Source: Vibrio albus (GTDB lineage: Bacteria > Pseudomonadota > Gammaproteobacteria > Enterobacterales > Vibrionaceae). Taken from it: DNA of 64,000 nucleotides. A model generated the notes under the pieces. The model was not told where the DNA came from, searched no databases, and saw nothing but the letters and a program-made list of their open reading frames with translations. The translations under genes were made by a program, and so were the position numbers. The stretch spans positions 62,001 through 126,000 of the forward strand of contig NZ_QFWT01000010.1 of NCBI RefSeq assembly GCF_003144035.1, given 5' to 3'. Positions 25,970 through 35,633 of the stretch are shown here, piece after piece; the stretch's first letter is position 1; each line of letters opens with the position of its first letter.

Positions 25970-26790
25970 AGGCACTCCTTTTCAACATTTTTTAAAGGGC
26001 TCGCTTCTGATAAATCATGTTCACTCCTGAACAGAGGCATTCCCAACTCCTGATGTATGCGCACCAGCCAGGGCTGTTCCAGGCCTACTTTTTCGATCAG
26101 AGCCTTATCTAAAAAGACCTGCTCAGGTACGCCCTGTGATTCTATACCGCCATCATTCATCACATAGACATAATCACATACGTCATAAATCAGATTAATA
26201 TCATGACTGGACATGACCACATGCTTTCCGGATAGGGAGATAGAGCGGATCAGAGCTTTCATCTGTCGCGTACCAAGCGGATCAAGCCCGGCAGCGGGTT
26301 CATCCAGAAGCAGATATTTCGTTCCTAAAACCAGAGAACCAGCAAGAGCAACTCTCTTTTTCTGACCAAAACTCAGGTACTGTATTGGCTTATCAGCAAA
26401 CTGTTGCCCGTCCACCATCGATATAGCCTTCTCGACCCGTTGAAAGACTTCAGCTTCATCTATACCCAGATTTCTTAAACTAAACGCAATATCACTAAAC
26501 ACATCGGTATAGAATATTTGCTGTTCGGGCTCCTGAAACATTAAGGTGACGTTCTTACGGTGTTCAATCAAACTACGCTTATCATAACGAACTGCCTTAT
26601 CTCGCCACCGGACTTCCCCAGCCGTCGGGGTATGTAAGCCAAGCAATAGTTTAAACAGCGTTGATTTTCCGCAACCATTTGCTCCGACAACACCAATAAC
26701 AGGATGAGCAGAAAAGTCCATGTTCAGATTCTGCAGAACGGGTTGCCCCTTCTCATACTCAAAACTCATCTCATGTACGGCTAATGTCAT
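25966..26790 (-). CDS. cbiO: Cobalt ECF transporter ATP-binding protein CbiO
   Basis: A 274-residue ATPase of the energy-coupling-factor class that powers cobalt uptake with CbiM, CbiN and CbiQ. Walker A is GANGCGKSTL (36-45), the Q-loop MFQEPEQQIF, the signature-like LSFGQKKRVALAG, Walker B LLLDEPAAGLD and H-loop SSHDINLI. A C-terminal extension (PLFRSEHDLSEASPLKNVEK) is longer than the core ATPase. It overlaps cbiQ by 4 bp. Its Shine-Dalgarno for the next frame, AAAGGAG, lies at its 3' end and serves the mini-ORF. Confidence 0.93.
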   Translation of the reverse strand: MTLAVHEMSFEYEKGQPVLQNLNMDFSAHPVIGVVGANGCGKSTLFKLLLGLHTPTAGEVRWRDKAVRYDKRSLIEHRKNVTLMFQEPEQQIFYTDVFSDIAFSLRNLGIDEAEVFQRVEKAISMVDGQQFADKPIQYLSFGQKKRVALAGSLVLGTKYLLLDEPAAGLDPLGTRQMKALIRSISLSGKHVVMSSHDINLIYDVCDYVYVMNDGGIESQGVPEQVFLDKALIEKVGLEQPWLVRIHQELGMPLFRSEHDLSEASPLKNVEKECL

Positions 26791-27464
26791 AGATGAAACT
26801 CTCCCTGATACAACTTAACCGAAAGCGCATTCTGCATCTGCTGATGCCGTGCCAGAACACGTTGCAATAACACACCGCTCAACATTGCAAGAGACTTCAA
26901 ACTTCGTCTGCGATTCACATAGCCAAAGCGCAACGTCTGTGCACAATAAAGGCTGTGTGCTTCTTCGATAAAAATAAAAATAAACCGATAAGTCAGCGCC
27001 ACCTGTTCTACAAGCACTGAAGGTAATCTGGCGCTTTTTAATAGCTGAACACACTGGTTAAATGGTGTGGTCACGACAAAACACAGGGTCGCAGCTATTG
27101 AACATGCGCATCGTGACAATGTCACATAACTTCTGTTCAGCGTTTCGGTTGTGACCCCTATATAACCACCCATAAACGGTAGGCCTGCTAGCAACTCACC
27201 TCTGTTTGTCACATAGACAATCATTGCTGTAAGCAGACTCAGAAAGAGAAAACCGGCCGGTATTGTTAGCCATTGAATATATTGCCTGACTGAAAGACGC
27301 CCTCCATAACAGGCCATAAACATCAACAGCAGAAATAGCCCCCACTGTAGAAGCGGAGGGAGGATCAATGCGGAAACCAAAGCCATGACATAAAACCACC
27401 ACTTGTAACCAGGTGATACCTTTGCCCACCGGCTTTGGTAAGCAAACTTATCGATGATCAGCAT
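26787..27464 (-). CDS. cbiQ: Cobalt ECF transporter transmembrane protein CbiQ
   Basis: A 225-residue membrane component (T-component) with about five helices. IDKFAYQSRWAKVSPGYKWW at the N-terminus is the family opening, and the coupling region near the C-terminus carries the Ala-Arg-type motifs that contact CbiO (TLRFGYVNRRRSLKSLAMLS and the GVLLQRVLARHQQMQNAL stretch). I start at the ATG 27464 (MLIIDKF); an in-frame ATG at 27494 would overlap cbiN by 47 bp. A matS site (27113-27125) is embedded in the coding region. Confidence 0.9.
   Translation of the reverse strand: MLIIDKFAYQSRWAKVSPGYKWWFYVMALVSALILPPLLQWGLFLLLMFMACYGGRLSVRQYIQWLTIPAGFLFLSLLTAMIVYVTNRGELLAGLPFMGGYIGVTTETLNRSYVTLSRCACSIAATLCFVVTTPFNQCVQLLKSARLPSVLVEQVALTYRFIFIFIEEAHSLYCAQTLRFGYVNRRRSLKSLAMLSGVLLQRVLARHQQMQNALSVKLYQGEFHL
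27113..27125. other. matS (MatP-binding) site 5
   Basis: GTGACAATGTCAC, exact, inside cbiQ; 18 kb right of dif. If the cbi genes came in by transfer, this site may have arisen afterwards or by chance. Confidence 0.7.
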
Positions 27465-27732
27465 GGCGACTTCTGCGGCCCTGGTAATAGCCAAAAATAT
27501 AAAAGATCACAGCAGCACCTAACAAGCCCTGAAGAGTAAAGAGTAAGCTCTCTATTTCACCGCTAGCGGGCTCAAACCACGGCTCAAACCACGGCTTATA
27601 GTCCGGCGCAACCTGCGTGATCAATTCTTCCGCCTGCCCGTCGGCTCCTTCATAGCTTCCATTTTCATTAACGATAAAAGGCAGCACCGTAAGTACACAA
27701 ATCATGCATATAATAAGAATACTTTTTCTCAT
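27448..27732 (-). CDS. cbiN: Cobalt transport protein CbiN
   Basis: A 94-residue protein with two membrane helices (about 4-20 and 66-84) around a periplasmic loop. The conserved YKPWFEP...ASGEIESLLFTLQGLLGAA segment is present, and CbiN assists CbiM in cobalt entry. The codons for WFEP occur twice in tandem (YKPWFEPWFEPASG), because the 12-base unit GGCTCAAACCAC is repeated near 27565-27600; relatives I recall have a different residue here. It overlaps cbiM by 4 bp and cbiQ by 17 bp. Confidence 0.92.
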   Translation of the reverse strand: MRKSILIICMICVLTVLPFIVNENGSYEGADGQAEELITQVAPDYKPWFEPWFEPASGEIESLLFTLQGLLGAAVIFYIFGYYQGRRSRHADHR

Positions 27733-28472
27733 TGCAGGGATCCTTGTATATTAATAATGGAACGTTTAGCCAGTTGCTCATAAATAAGCACGGTTAGCAG
27801 ACCTTCTGCTATCGCAATCGGCACCTGAGTAAACATAAAGATCCCAACGAACTTAGTGATTGAAGCCATCATGCCAAGTTCAGGATCCGGAAAGGCGAAG
27901 CCAAGTTGGACAGAGGTGACAAAATAGGTAGAAATATCAGCGGCAAAGGCACACAGAAAAACCGCGACATCTTTTCTGAGGCGAATACGACCGGCTGCTA
28001 CCCATACCAGATAGCCAACAAAAGGACCGATGACAGCCATCGACATACCATTAGCGCCCAGTGTGGTAATACCACCATGAGCAAGTAACAGAGCCTGAAA
28101 CAACAAAGCAATCCCGCCAAGTACAGGGACCACCATAAAACCAAACAGAATCACCGCCAGTCCGACACCTGTAGGATGGGAGCAGCTCCCGGTAACCGAT
28201 GGCAGCTTCAATGCCGACAATACGAAAATGAAAGCACCGCAAAGCGCAAGTAATACCTTCCTGCTGCTGTCTTCTTTTACTAACTGTTTGATATTATTAA
28301 CACTCATTACAATAAATGGCACAAATAACACCCACCAGCCAACGGCCCACACCGGAGGAAGGAACCCTTCCATGATATGCATAGCATTCGCCTGTAATGG
28401 CATTAACATAACGGCCCCTCCCGATAATATCAGGGTTAACCGTCTTGAGTTTGTATTAACCGACATACACAA
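27729..28472 (-). CDS. cbiM: Cobalt ECF transporter substrate-binding protein CbiM
   Basis: A 247-residue S-component. An N-terminal signal-like helix is followed by MHIMEGFLPPVWAVGWWVLF; the His within the Met-His-Ile-Met-Glu motif chelates cobalt after cleavage. Six further helices follow, including GSCSHPTGVGLAVILFGFMV and LAHGGITTLGANGMSMAVIG, both diagnostic. Start at 28472 or the internal Met at 28466. First gene of the cbiMNQO uptake unit; all four genes overlap by short ATGA-type junctions, so stoichiometric translation is expected. Confidence 0.94.
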   Translation of the reverse strand: MCMSVNTNSRRLTLILSGGAVMLMPLQANAMHIMEGFLPPVWAVGWWVLFVPFIVMSVNNIKQLVKEDSSRKVLLALCGAFIFVLSALKLPSVTGSCSHPTGVGLAVILFGFMVVPVLGGIALLFQALLLAHGGITTLGANGMSMAVIGPFVGYLVWVAAGRIRLRKDVAVFLCAFAADISTYFVTSVQLGFAFPDPELGMMASITKFVGIFMFTQVPIAIAEGLLTVLIYEQLAKRSIINIQGSLQ

Positions 28473-28490
28473 CGTTCCTTACATCCCTGG

Positions 28491-29204
28491 CTAATTTAGT
28501 GCCCAGGTTCTGTTGACTAAAATAGTTGAAAAATAGGGTAAGTCTTCACCTGATTCGATAAGACGCAGATCGGGGTAACAGATTTCACTGCCCATAGACG
28601 CGTTGGCCATGAGAATCGCATGATCCAGTAAATCAAGCTCTTCCAGCAATTGACGTATTTGTGTAAAACGCCCGTACACTTTCATCAGCACTACACATTC
28701 ATGACTATTCAGTGCAGCACGAAGTGCATCAGCGTCAGCGGTGCATGACATCACTGCCAGTGATTGTTTTTCCATACATAAAGGAAATTGTGCCTGTGAA
28801 GCAATGGCAGAAAATGACGTTATGCCCGGAATAACATCGATGTCGATCTTGTCTGACAGACGTTCCAGCAAAAATACCCAAGTGCTGAACAGCATGCTGT
28901 CACCTAAGGTAATAAATCCGACCTGCTTGCCTTGTTTCACATCTTGTTCGATATCAGCGGCAACCGCGTCCCAGGCCTGCTGCTTCTGGGTGGCGTCTGC
29001 TGTCATTGGAAAATGGCGTTCTTTAATCTGAACCGCTTCACCGAGGTATTCCTGCACAATCGACAGAGCCAGACTGCGCCCTCCTTTACGTCCGGCGGGG
29101 GCATACAACACATCCAGCTTGTCCAGCAGCCTTGCTGCGCGAACCGTAATTAAATCACTAGCCCCCGGCCCCGTTCCTATTGCATACAACTTTCCTTGCA
29201 TCAC
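28491..29204 (-). CDS. cbiL: Cobalt-precorrin-2 C(20)-methyltransferase
   Basis: A 237-residue SAM-dependent methyltransferase of the tetrapyrrole (MTase_D/TP) family that acts on cobalt-precorrin-2. It opens GKLYAIGTGPGASDLITVRA, then GFITLGDSMLFSTWVFLLER and IDVIPGITSFSAIASQAQFP (SAM and substrate loops), with MKVYGRF..QIRQLLEEL later. Those motifs separate CbiL from the other methyltransferases here. Start is one of two adjacent ATGs; the first overlaps the cbiK stop region. Sits between cbiK and cbiM as in Salmonella. Confidence 0.93.
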   Translation of the reverse strand: MMQGKLYAIGTGPGASDLITVRAARLLDKLDVLYAPAGRKGGRSLALSIVQEYLGEAVQIKERHFPMTADATQKQQAWDAVAADIEQDVKQGKQVGFITLGDSMLFSTWVFLLERLSDKIDIDVIPGITSFSAIASQAQFPLCMEKQSLAVMSCTADADALRAALNSHECVVLMKVYGRFTQIRQLLEELDLLDHAILMANASMGSEICYPDLRLIESGEDLPYFSTILVNRTWALN

Positions 29205-30004
29205 GCTACCTTCTCCTCTGGCATATCGCCTTGATCAGAAACGGCCTTAAGATGCTCTGCAAACATCGCTCGGATCATGGGGTTCTCACCCAGTCCCCGA
29301 ACAATAGGTTCAGCCTCAATCCCTGTGTTCTGGATCAGCACTTTCCATGAATCCGGTTCATCAGAGGCCATATCATTGATTGCGTGATCTCCGGCCACCA
29401 GCATCAGTGGCATCAGATACACTTTGCTCACCCCTTCATGATGAAGCCGGTTAATAACCGTATCGATCTCCGGGTAACTCTCCACAGCCCCAACGATAAA
29501 AGGCAGCCCTTTGTTTTTCATAAGATGGTCCAGACAGGCATAAGCAGAGAAAGCATGATGAGTCGCGCCGTGTCCCATTAGCACCAGACGTTCGTCCGCC
29601 TGCAGTACCGGTGATTGATACTGGATGGCTTCAATGAGTTGCTCGTAATCTTCCATACAGCTTAACAACGGAAGCCCGAGCTGAAGGTTATCGAATTCGC
29701 CGCGGTAACTGTCGACCTGACGGGAAATTTTTTCGTATTCATCCCCATTAATGATATGCAGAGACTGAATGAGTACGTCGCGATACCCTTCATTCTTTAA
29801 ACGCTCTAACGCCTGCCCCGGATTATCTATTTCCAGCCCATCACGATGGGATAGTTTTCGGATGATCATGGACGATGTAAACGCTCGGAAACAATCGCGG
29901 TCAGGGTAAGACTGGGCCAGATCTCTTTCACACGCTTCGATATTTCGTATCCTTGCCTGCGGATAACTGGTACCGAAGCTGATAACGAGTAATGCTTTTT
30001 TCAT
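29201..30004 (-). CDS. cbiK: Anaerobic cobalt chelatase CbiK
   Basis: A 267-residue chelatase that inserts Co2+ into sirohydrochlorin, the branch step of the early-cobalt pathway. It opens MKKALLVISFGTSYPQARIR, and the metal-binding His pair is visible in LMGHGATHHAFSAYACLDHL and MLVAGDHAINDMASDEPDSW. There is no signal peptide, so this is the cytoplasmic CbiK-P type rather than a periplasmic one. I start at the ATG 30002-30004, which overlaps the cbiJ stop by 4 bp; the longer frame from 30049 reads back into cbiJ. Confidence 0.94.
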   Translation of the reverse strand: MKKALLVISFGTSYPQARIRNIEACERDLAQSYPDRDCFRAFTSSMIIRKLSHRDGLEIDNPGQALERLKNEGYRDVLIQSLHIINGDEYEKISRQVDSYRGEFDNLQLGLPLLSCMEDYEQLIEAIQYQSPVLQADERLVLMGHGATHHAFSAYACLDHLMKNKGLPFIVGAVESYPEIDTVINRLHHEGVSKVYLMPLMLVAGDHAINDMASDEPDSWKVLIQNTGIEAEPIVRGLGENPMIRAMFAEHLKAVSDQGDMPEEKVA

Positions 30005-30801
30005 AGAATATATTCCTGCTGTTTCCAGTGGCTGAACAGCGCCACGCATTCTTCAACATTGGTCAGATAATCCGCATACTGGTTTATCTGCGCTTTCATC
30101 GGACGTTCAATAACAATGCATTCAATTCCAAGCTCAATACACGGAAAGACTTTCTCAGTGAAACCACCCACCTGACCGGACTCTTTTGTAATCACCACAT
30201 CAGGCTGGAGCATCTGATACAAAGCGTGATTCATTGCCTGACTGAACGGGCCTTTCATCGCGATAATATTCTCAATGCCAAGTCCGGCTTCCTCGCATTC
30301 AGCAATGACACCGGAGGTTGGTAATACTCTGGCGTATAAGGTGGTATCCGGTAGCTGGCAACAAAAGGCTCTCAGATCTTTACTTCCTGTCGTCAGCAGA
30401 ACCTTTTTCTGATCCCCTCTTATTTTTTTGCACGCTTGCGCAACATCAGACACACGATGAATTAAAGGGTGATCTATCGATTCAATAGTGCTGGGACGTT
30501 CATAACGGATCACCGGACACTCAAGCGGACGGCATGCATCCAGAATGGTCTGCCGTAGTACCTGTGCATAAGGATGAGCCGCATCAATAACCATCTCGAC
30601 GCCATGGCTGGTAATCCATTCCTTCATGGCCCGTTCTGACAGGCGTCCGTCAATCACCGGTGCATTCAGGCACTGAGCGGTATGCCTGCCTTCAGGCGTT
30701 GCAACAGAGAGGGTGTAACGAACATCACATGCCTCCAGTGCCTGGCAAATCTCCACCGCGTCAGAAGTACCGCCAAAGACGAGAACGTGTTCCGGCTTCA
30801 C
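30001..30801 (-). CDS. cbiJ: Cobalt-precorrin-6A reductase
   Basis: A 266-residue NADH/NADPH-dependent reductase of the CobK/CbiJ family. It opens VLVFGGTSDAVEICQALEAC (nucleotide fold) and has VIDAAHPYAQVLRQTILDAC, LLTTGSKDLRAFC, RVLPTSGVIAECEEAGL, AMKGPFSQAMNHALY and ITKESGQVGGFTEKV, the usual run of family motifs. It overlaps cbiH and cbiK by 4 bp each. Length is normal. Confidence 0.93.
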   Translation of the reverse strand: MKPEHVLVFGGTSDAVEICQALEACDVRYTLSVATPEGRHTAQCLNAPVIDGRLSERAMKEWITSHGVEMVIDAAHPYAQVLRQTILDACRPLECPVIRYERPSTIESIDHPLIHRVSDVAQACKKIRGDQKKVLLTTGSKDLRAFCCQLPDTTLYARVLPTSGVIAECEEAGLGIENIIAMKGPFSQAMNHALYQMLQPDVVITKESGQVGGFTEKVFPCIELGIECIVIERPMKAQINQYADYLTNVEECVALFSHWKQQEYIL

Positions 30802-31523
30802 AGCTGATACCCTCTTGGAGTCACCATAAGTCCCTGTTCAACATAAGTAGACTGATTTCCGACGATAACCAGAGTACGCATGTCGACCAGCTCAAAGTCC
30901 ATGTCACCGAATGTGGTAATCCACTTGGCTTCTTTACGGCGTCCGGCTTCTTTAACGATCCCGACCGGCGTCTGAGGATCCTTGTAGGGCGACATCAGCT
31001 CAAAGGCCTGTTTAAGATGCCCTTCACGCCCTCTGCTTCGAGGGTTATAGAAGCAAGTGACAAAATCAGCCTCAGCCGCGACAATGATGCGTTTTTCAAT
31101 CACTTCCCATGGCGTCAGCAGATCGCTCAGACTGATATGACAAAAGTCATGCATCAGAGGCGCGCCCAGAACCGATCCTGCAGCAATACTCGCCGTCATA
31201 CCGGGAATCACTTTCACTTCAACATGCCAGGAGTGCTTAGTGACCATTTCAAGGATCAGCCCGGCCATTCCGTATATCCCGGAATCACCACTACTGATCA
31301 ATGCCACTGTTTTTCCGGACTGAGCCATTTCAAGAGCGGCCTGACAACGCTCGATTTCTTTACACATCCCGGTTTTCAGCACCGGTTTATCGCCCACTAA
31401 TGCTTTAACCAGATGGGTATAGGTTTTATATCCGACAATAACGTCGGCCTCTTCAATGGCTGCCCTTGCCTGATACGTCATCATATCCAGACCACCCGGT
31501 CCAATTCCTACGACATATAACAT
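30798..31523 (-). CDS. cbiH: Cobalt-precorrin-3B C(17)-methyltransferase
   Basis: A 241-residue SAM-dependent methyltransferase that methylates C17 and contracts the ring to give cobalt-precorrin-4. Motifs: YVVGIGPGGLDMMTYQARAA at the start, VIVGYKTYTHLV, ALISSGDSGIYGMAGLILEM, VIPGMTASIAAGSVLGAPLM with HDFCHISLSDLLTPW, and FYNPRSRGREGHLKQA. These identify CobJ/CbiH. There is no CbiG fusion or iron-sulfur extension. Its start shares one base with the cbiG stop (TAATG). Confidence 0.94.
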   Translation of the reverse strand: MLYVVGIGPGGLDMMTYQARAAIEEADVIVGYKTYTHLVKALVGDKPVLKTGMCKEIERCQAALEMAQSGKTVALISSGDSGIYGMAGLILEMVTKHSWHVEVKVIPGMTASIAAGSVLGAPLMHDFCHISLSDLLTPWEVIEKRIIVAAEADFVTCFYNPRSRGREGHLKQAFELMSPYKDPQTPVGIVKEAGRRKEAKWITTFGDMDFELVDMRTLVIVGNQSTYVEQGLMVTPRGYQL

Positions 31524-32593
31524 TACTTCATAACTCCATAGGTGATGGTGATACCCTGCTGTTTAACCGTCTCCCCCAACAAAAGACCATTGCTTAACAA
31601 CCAGGCCGCAGGCTGGGAAACACTCCCTATGCCTACAGTCCGAATCACAAACTCTGATTTGGGGAACAACTCAGAACACGCTCTTAACTCTTCCGCACTG
31701 AATACTTTAAAAGGAACGTTTTTACCTGAGGCGAGCTTTAGAATAGCTGGCTCATCTTTCTTCACATCGATGCTTCCGATAACCGCCAGAGACATAGAGT
31801 GAAGTCCCCGATTCATCAGTTGCTCACTAAACAGCGCAGCAAGATCGCCCGGAGACGTATCTTTACGGCAGCCAATACCGGCAACCACGCGCTTTGGAAT
31901 TAGCTGATAGCTTTTCACCGGCCATTCGGGTCTCTTCAATTGCATAGAAACGTCTATCAGCGCAGACAAATCATGCTTGTCGACATCCTCCTCTGACACA
32001 AACGTCAATCCACGGGTATCAAAGCTGTCAATATCAAACCCAAGATGCTCAACCAGCCACGGATCCACAAATAATCCAATATTCTCTCCGCTAACCAGTC
32101 GTTGATTGATGGTTTTCGCGACGGTCCGGAAATCTTCAGCCACGGCACACATCTGTTTAGCCAGAAGATCAAATGAACATTTCTGATTTACATCCGTGGA
32201 TGTTGTTATCACTGGTTTCGCACCGATAATACCGGAGACATAACGGGCCAGTGCATTCGCGCCCCCCATGTGCCCGGAAAGCAGGCTGATGACATGTTCA
32301 CCTTTTTCATCCACGACAAGCACAGCAGGATCAGACAGTTTGTCCTCAAGCAGCGGTGCAATAACACGTACCGTTATCCCACATGCACCCACAACGATAA
32401 TGGCGCTGTCTCGCGAAAAGGACTCTGCGACTGTGTTCTGAAAGCTACCATTGAACGGAATGAATCCGTCCTGAACATATTTTTCTGCGCAGTAACAGGT
32501 TATGGGTAAAGAATCGCGCAGCTTGTTGGCCACGGTTTGTCCACCAGGTGTTAATGTGAATAGAGATATTGATTCACACCTAACGGTATTCAT
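31523..32593 (-). CDS. cbiG: Cobalt-precorrin-5A hydrolase
   Basis: A 356-residue enzyme that opens the delta-lactone and removes the C2 unit as acetaldehyde, a step unique to the anaerobic pathway. The N-terminal part has [40 protein letters not shown] and [20 protein letters not shown]; the C-terminal CbiG domain has [20 protein letters not shown] and [16 protein letters not shown]. The ATG at 32591-32593 (MNTVRCE) overlaps cbiF by 14 bp; a longer frame from 32638 reads back into cbiF and is less likely. Confidence 0.93.
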   Translation of the reverse strand: MNTVRCESISLFTLTPGGQTVANKLRDSLPITCYCAEKYVQDGFIPFNGSFQNTVAESFSRDSAIIVVGACGITVRVIAPLLEDKLSDPAVLVVDEKGEHVISLLSGHMGGANALARYVSGIIGAKPVITTSTDVNQKCSFDLLAKQMCAVAEDFRTVAKTINQRLVSGENIGLFVDPWLVEHLGFDIDSFDTRGLTFVSEEDVDKHDLSALIDVSMQLKRPEWPVKSYQLIPKRVVAGIGCRKDTSPGDLAALFSEQLMNRGLHSMSLAVIGSIDVKKDEPAILKLASGKNVPFKVFSAEELRACSELFPKSEFVIRTVGIGSVSQPAAWLLSNGLLLGETVKQQGITITYGVMK

Positions 32594-33344
32594 GGCTGAA
32601 CTCCGCATCATAAAGTTTTGAATAATGGTATTCGTCACCCAGGAAGCGTCCTACCAGGATAAGCGCCGTTTTATAGATACCTGCATCTTCAACCTGCTGA
32701 GCGATGTCTTCCAGCGTTCCTTTAAGGATCTGACAGTCCGGCCAGGTTGCTTTATACACAACAGAGACTGGCGTATCTAACGGGTAACCACCGGCTACCA
32801 GTCTCTCTGCTACCTCGGAAATGCCCTGAACGGACAAAAAGATGGCCATCGATGTCTGATGCTGAGCGAAACGCTCCAGAGATTCCAGTTCAGGCGTCGG
32901 GGTACGCCCGGCCATACGGGTGATAATCAGACTCTGGGACACTTCCGGTACGGTATACTCGGCCCCCAATTCAGCGGCAGCCCCCAAAAATGACGACACA
33001 CCGGCGACACAGCGAAAACCAATACCCCGTTTTGCCAGCTCTTCTCCCTGCTCGCGGACAGATCCGTACAGAGCGAGATCGCCTGTCTGCAACCTGACCA
33101 CCAGTTTATTGCTTCGTACCCCTTCTTCCATCAGTGAAAGAATCTGCTCTAAGTTCAGATAGGCGCTATCATGACACTCAGCCCCGGCCTTACAGTAATT
33201 CAGCAGATCATGGTTGATCAGAGAGCCGGCATAAATCACGACGTCTGCCTGCTTGAGCAGGTTATAGCCTTTCAGTGTGATCAGTTCAGGGTCACCCGGA
33301 CCCGCTCCGACAAAATAGACTTTTGTTTTATCAATACCTTCCAT
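32580..33344 (-). CDS. cbiF: Cobalt-precorrin-4 C(11)-methyltransferase
   Basis: A 254-residue SAM-dependent methyltransferase. Motifs: [76 protein letters not shown] and [20 protein letters not shown], all typical of CobM/CbiF. It lies 3 bp after cbiT and overlaps cbiG by 14 bp. Length and motif set are normal. Confidence 0.95.
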   Translation of the reverse strand: MEGIDKTKVYFVGAGPGDPELITLKGYNLLKQADVVIYAGSLINHDLLNYCKAGAECHDSAYLNLEQILSLMEEGVRSNKLVVRLQTGDLALYGSVREQGEELAKRGIGFRCVAGVSSFLGAAAELGAEYTVPEVSQSLIITRMAGRTPTPELESLERFAQHQTSMAIFLSVQGISEVAERLVAGGYPLDTPVSVVYKATWPDCQILKGTLEDIAQQVEDAGIYKTALILVGRFLGDEYHYSKLYDAEFSHEYR

Positions 33345-33347
33345 CGG

Positions 33348-33908
33348 TTAATTCCCCTTAATGCACGAAACAATAAATGTCGGATTGTTTGGCTTAAAAT
33401 AGTAACTGTTTCCCAGCGACGTCATGGACGAAGCCAGTATCTGGACACAGTCCAGTTGTTCAACCGGACAGCTTTTCAGGCAAGTCAGAGCCTGGTTCAG
33501 GTTGTCATGCAGAATAAAGGTCATTACCAACCGTCCTCCTACAACCATCTTCTCTAATGCCCATTGGATAATCTCTTCCAGATTGCCGCCGGTGCCACCG
33601 ATGAAAACGGCATCCAGCTCCCCCTCTAACTCACAAGGGGCCTCGTCGCGGATCAGCTTTATCTGCTGACACTTTAACTGCTGCATATTTTCCAGCATGA
33701 TGTCGACAGCCTCAGCTTTTCTTTCAACTGCCGTAACCTCTAACTGCGGAACGCGAAGTGCCACTTCAATAGCAACACTGCCGGTACCAGCGCCAATATC
33801 GACAAACCGTCGGGCTTCTTTCAGCTCAAGCCTGTCCAGCACCACGGCACGCACTTCTTGTTTCGTCATAGGGACTTTATCGGTACGCAGAAATTCACTG
33901 TCTTTCAT
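33348..33908 (-). CDS. cbiT: Cobalt-precorrin-6B C(15)-methyltransferase (decarboxylating)
   Basis: A 186-residue Rossmann-fold methyltransferase, unrelated in fold to the other ring methylases. It opens with KVPMTKQEVRAVVLDRL and the SAM loop DIGAGTGSVAIEVAL, then VTAVERKAEAVDIMLENMQQ and DAVFIGGTGGNLEEIIQWAL. It methylates C15 and decarboxylates the C12 acetate. It is a separate gene from cbiE, as in Salmonella, rather than the CobL-type fusion; the two overlap by 14 bp. Confidence 0.94.
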   Translation of the reverse strand: MKDSEFLRTDKVPMTKQEVRAVVLDRLELKEARRFVDIGAGTGSVAIEVALRVPQLEVTAVERKAEAVDIMLENMQQLKCQQIKLIRDEAPCELEGELDAVFIGGTGGNLEEIIQWALEKMVVGGRLVMTFILHDNLNQALTCLKSCPVEQLDCVQILASSMTSLGNSYYFKPNNPTFIVSCIKGN

Positions 33909-34500
33909 TAAGTATCACCACTACGTTCATGTCGTAATCCTGCTGAACCTGCTCTGGTTTCAAGACGGAAATACGTTGCTCTTCATACCCCAGGTTTTCG
34001 CCGACAATAAAGGTACAAGCCGGGTTATGTTTCAGCGCTTCCTGAGCCAGCTGATAAGGGCCAATCACTTTATCGGTAACCAGTGCCACTTTGCGGTGAG
34101 CAAATAAAAAACCGAAGTCCGGCTGTTTGCCGTGGCTGCTGGTGATATAAAGATCGTTCATATCCAACCCGACCTCAGAAAACAGCATCTGTACCGCGCT
34201 GATCCCCGGCACACAGCGTCTTTCATCGGGTTTAAAATGTTCGCAAATACGCTTACCGATTCCGAAAAGCATCGGATCGCCTGACGCCAGAACGACAACA
34301 TCCCGGGGTAAGTATCCAGACAGCAGTTCCATTGTGGCTTCCATACTTCCCGACAGCTCTACCCGTTCCCCTGAAAAATCAGGGTATAAGCTGAGTAATC
34401 GAGGCCAGCCAACCAGAACTTCCGCTTTATCGATCAGTCGTTGCGCTGCCAGTGTCTGTAAATTAGGGTCTCCCGGACCTGTTCCGACTACGTAAATCAT
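33895..34500 (-). CDS. cbiE: Cobalt-precorrin-7 C(5)-methyltransferase
   Basis: A 201-residue SAM-dependent methyltransferase of the tetrapyrrole family. Motifs: [72 protein letters not shown] and [20 protein letters not shown]. It overlaps cbiD by 4 bp and cbiT by 14 bp. Length fits stand-alone CbiE. Confidence 0.94.
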   Translation of the reverse strand: MIYVVGTGPGDPNLQTLAAQRLIDKAEVLVGWPRLLSLYPDFSGERVELSGSMEATMELLSGYLPRDVVVLASGDPMLFGIGKRICEHFKPDERRCVPGISAVQMLFSEVGLDMNDLYITSSHGKQPDFGFLFAHRKVALVTDKVIGPYQLAQEALKHNPACTFIVGENLGYEEQRISVLKPEQVQQDYDMNVVVILNERQ

Positions 34501-35633
34501 CGGAAATCCCTCATAATGTCTTCAATCGGACGACTGGCACCAAGCACTGAATTGTCATAAGAAAACAGGACAGCGTCACACTCAAAATGGTGCCTGGCAT
34601 ACTTCAGCATTCCGCTGACACGGGAGATAATCTGACCGGCAATATTTTGATACACCTGCTGATATCCGCTCTGGTCAATTAATTCCATTGCTTCTTCTGT
34701 CGTCAGGCATTGGTACACCTGATGAAGTAATTTATGGGGGGCATTCAGCAGAGCCAGATGAGTGATCAGAGTTTCCAGACGTGCGTCAGCAATATGCGAA
34801 TGGGTATGAAACACCCCGGAAGCCACTTTGATCAGCTTGCCGATGTGGCCTGCCAGCAATACCCGCTGAAAACCAAGACGGTTCGCCTCCTGCAACATGT
34901 AACCAACAAAGTTACTCATGGTGACCACAATATCCTGCTCAATATGCAGTTGCTGTCGGACAAAGCGTTCACCATGGTTTCCGGGCACCAGAACCACCTG
35001 TTCATGCCCCTGCGCTCTTTTCTGTTCCAGCTCTATCGCAAGCGAGCGTTTCCAGCTTTCCTCAGACATCGGCGTTACGATGCCGGTTGTTCCGATAATA
35101 GAGATCCCACCTTCAATCCCCAGACGGGCGTTATAAGTACGCTGAGCCCGCTCACACCCTTCAGGGGCAAAGATTTCTACAACAGCGCCTTTGTTTGGGC
35201 CGATCGCTTCACGCACTTCCTGTTCAATGGTGTGCCGGGGCGTTTTATTGATTGCCGCAACGCCGACGGGAAGCCCGACACCTTTACGGGTTACAGTACC
35301 GACCCCTTCACCACCGATTATCTCTATAGCAGGGCCATCTGTTACCGTAACTCTGGCAAAGATCAGCATACCGTGCGTGGCATCCACATCGTCTCCGCCA
35401 TCTTTACGCACGGCAGCGACGGCCTCAGTAGCGTTTAACGAAGCGTTTTCAATGCTCAGGTTAAGTGCGACACCTGACGGGGTCACAATGGAGGTCTGGT
35501 GGATCAGTTGCTGACGCATCACCATTAATGCCGCTACTTTTGCTGCTGCCGTGGCACACGACCCGGTCGTATAGCCTTTACGATAAGCTTTACCCCGGTG
35601 CCAGACATAGTCCTGTTCAGCCGCCTGATTCAT
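34497..35633 (-). CDS. cbiD: Cobalt-precorrin-5B C(1)-methyltransferase
   Basis: A 378-residue enzyme, specific to the anaerobic route. The opening [20 protein letters not shown] is the family hallmark; [60 protein letters not shown] and [20 protein letters not shown] follow. It overlaps cbiC and cbiE by 4 bp each. Its presence, with cbiG and cbiK, marks the early-cobalt pathway rather than the aerobic cob pathway. Confidence 0.96.
   Translation of the reverse strand: MNQAAEQDYVWHRGKAYRKGYTTGSCATAAAKVAALMVMRQQLIHQTSIVTPSGVALNLSIENASLNATEAVAAVRKDGGDDVDATHGMLIFARVTVTDGPAIEIIGGEGVGTVTRKGVGLPVGVAAINKTPRHTIEQEVREAIGPNKGAVVEIFAPEGCERAQRTYNARLGIEGGISIIGTTGIVTPMSEESWKRSLAIELEQKRAQGHEQVVLVPGNHGERFVRQQLHIEQDIVVTMSNFVGYMLQEANRLGFQRVLLAGHIGKLIKVASGVFHTHSHIADARLETLITHLALLNAPHKLLHQVYQCLTTEEAMELIDQSGYQQVYQNIAGQIISRVSGMLKYARHHFECDAVLFSYDNSVLGASRPIEDIMRDFR

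Noticed and set aside
27560..27605. Tandem repeat in cbiN as a CRISPR or VNTR locus
   Set aside because: Only two 12-bp units, in frame in a coding region, and no spacers. No CRISPR array seen anywhere in the window.
28403..28412. ATTAACATAA as a second dif-like XerD arm
   Set aside because: Only half a site, with no XerC arm beside it, inside cbiM.
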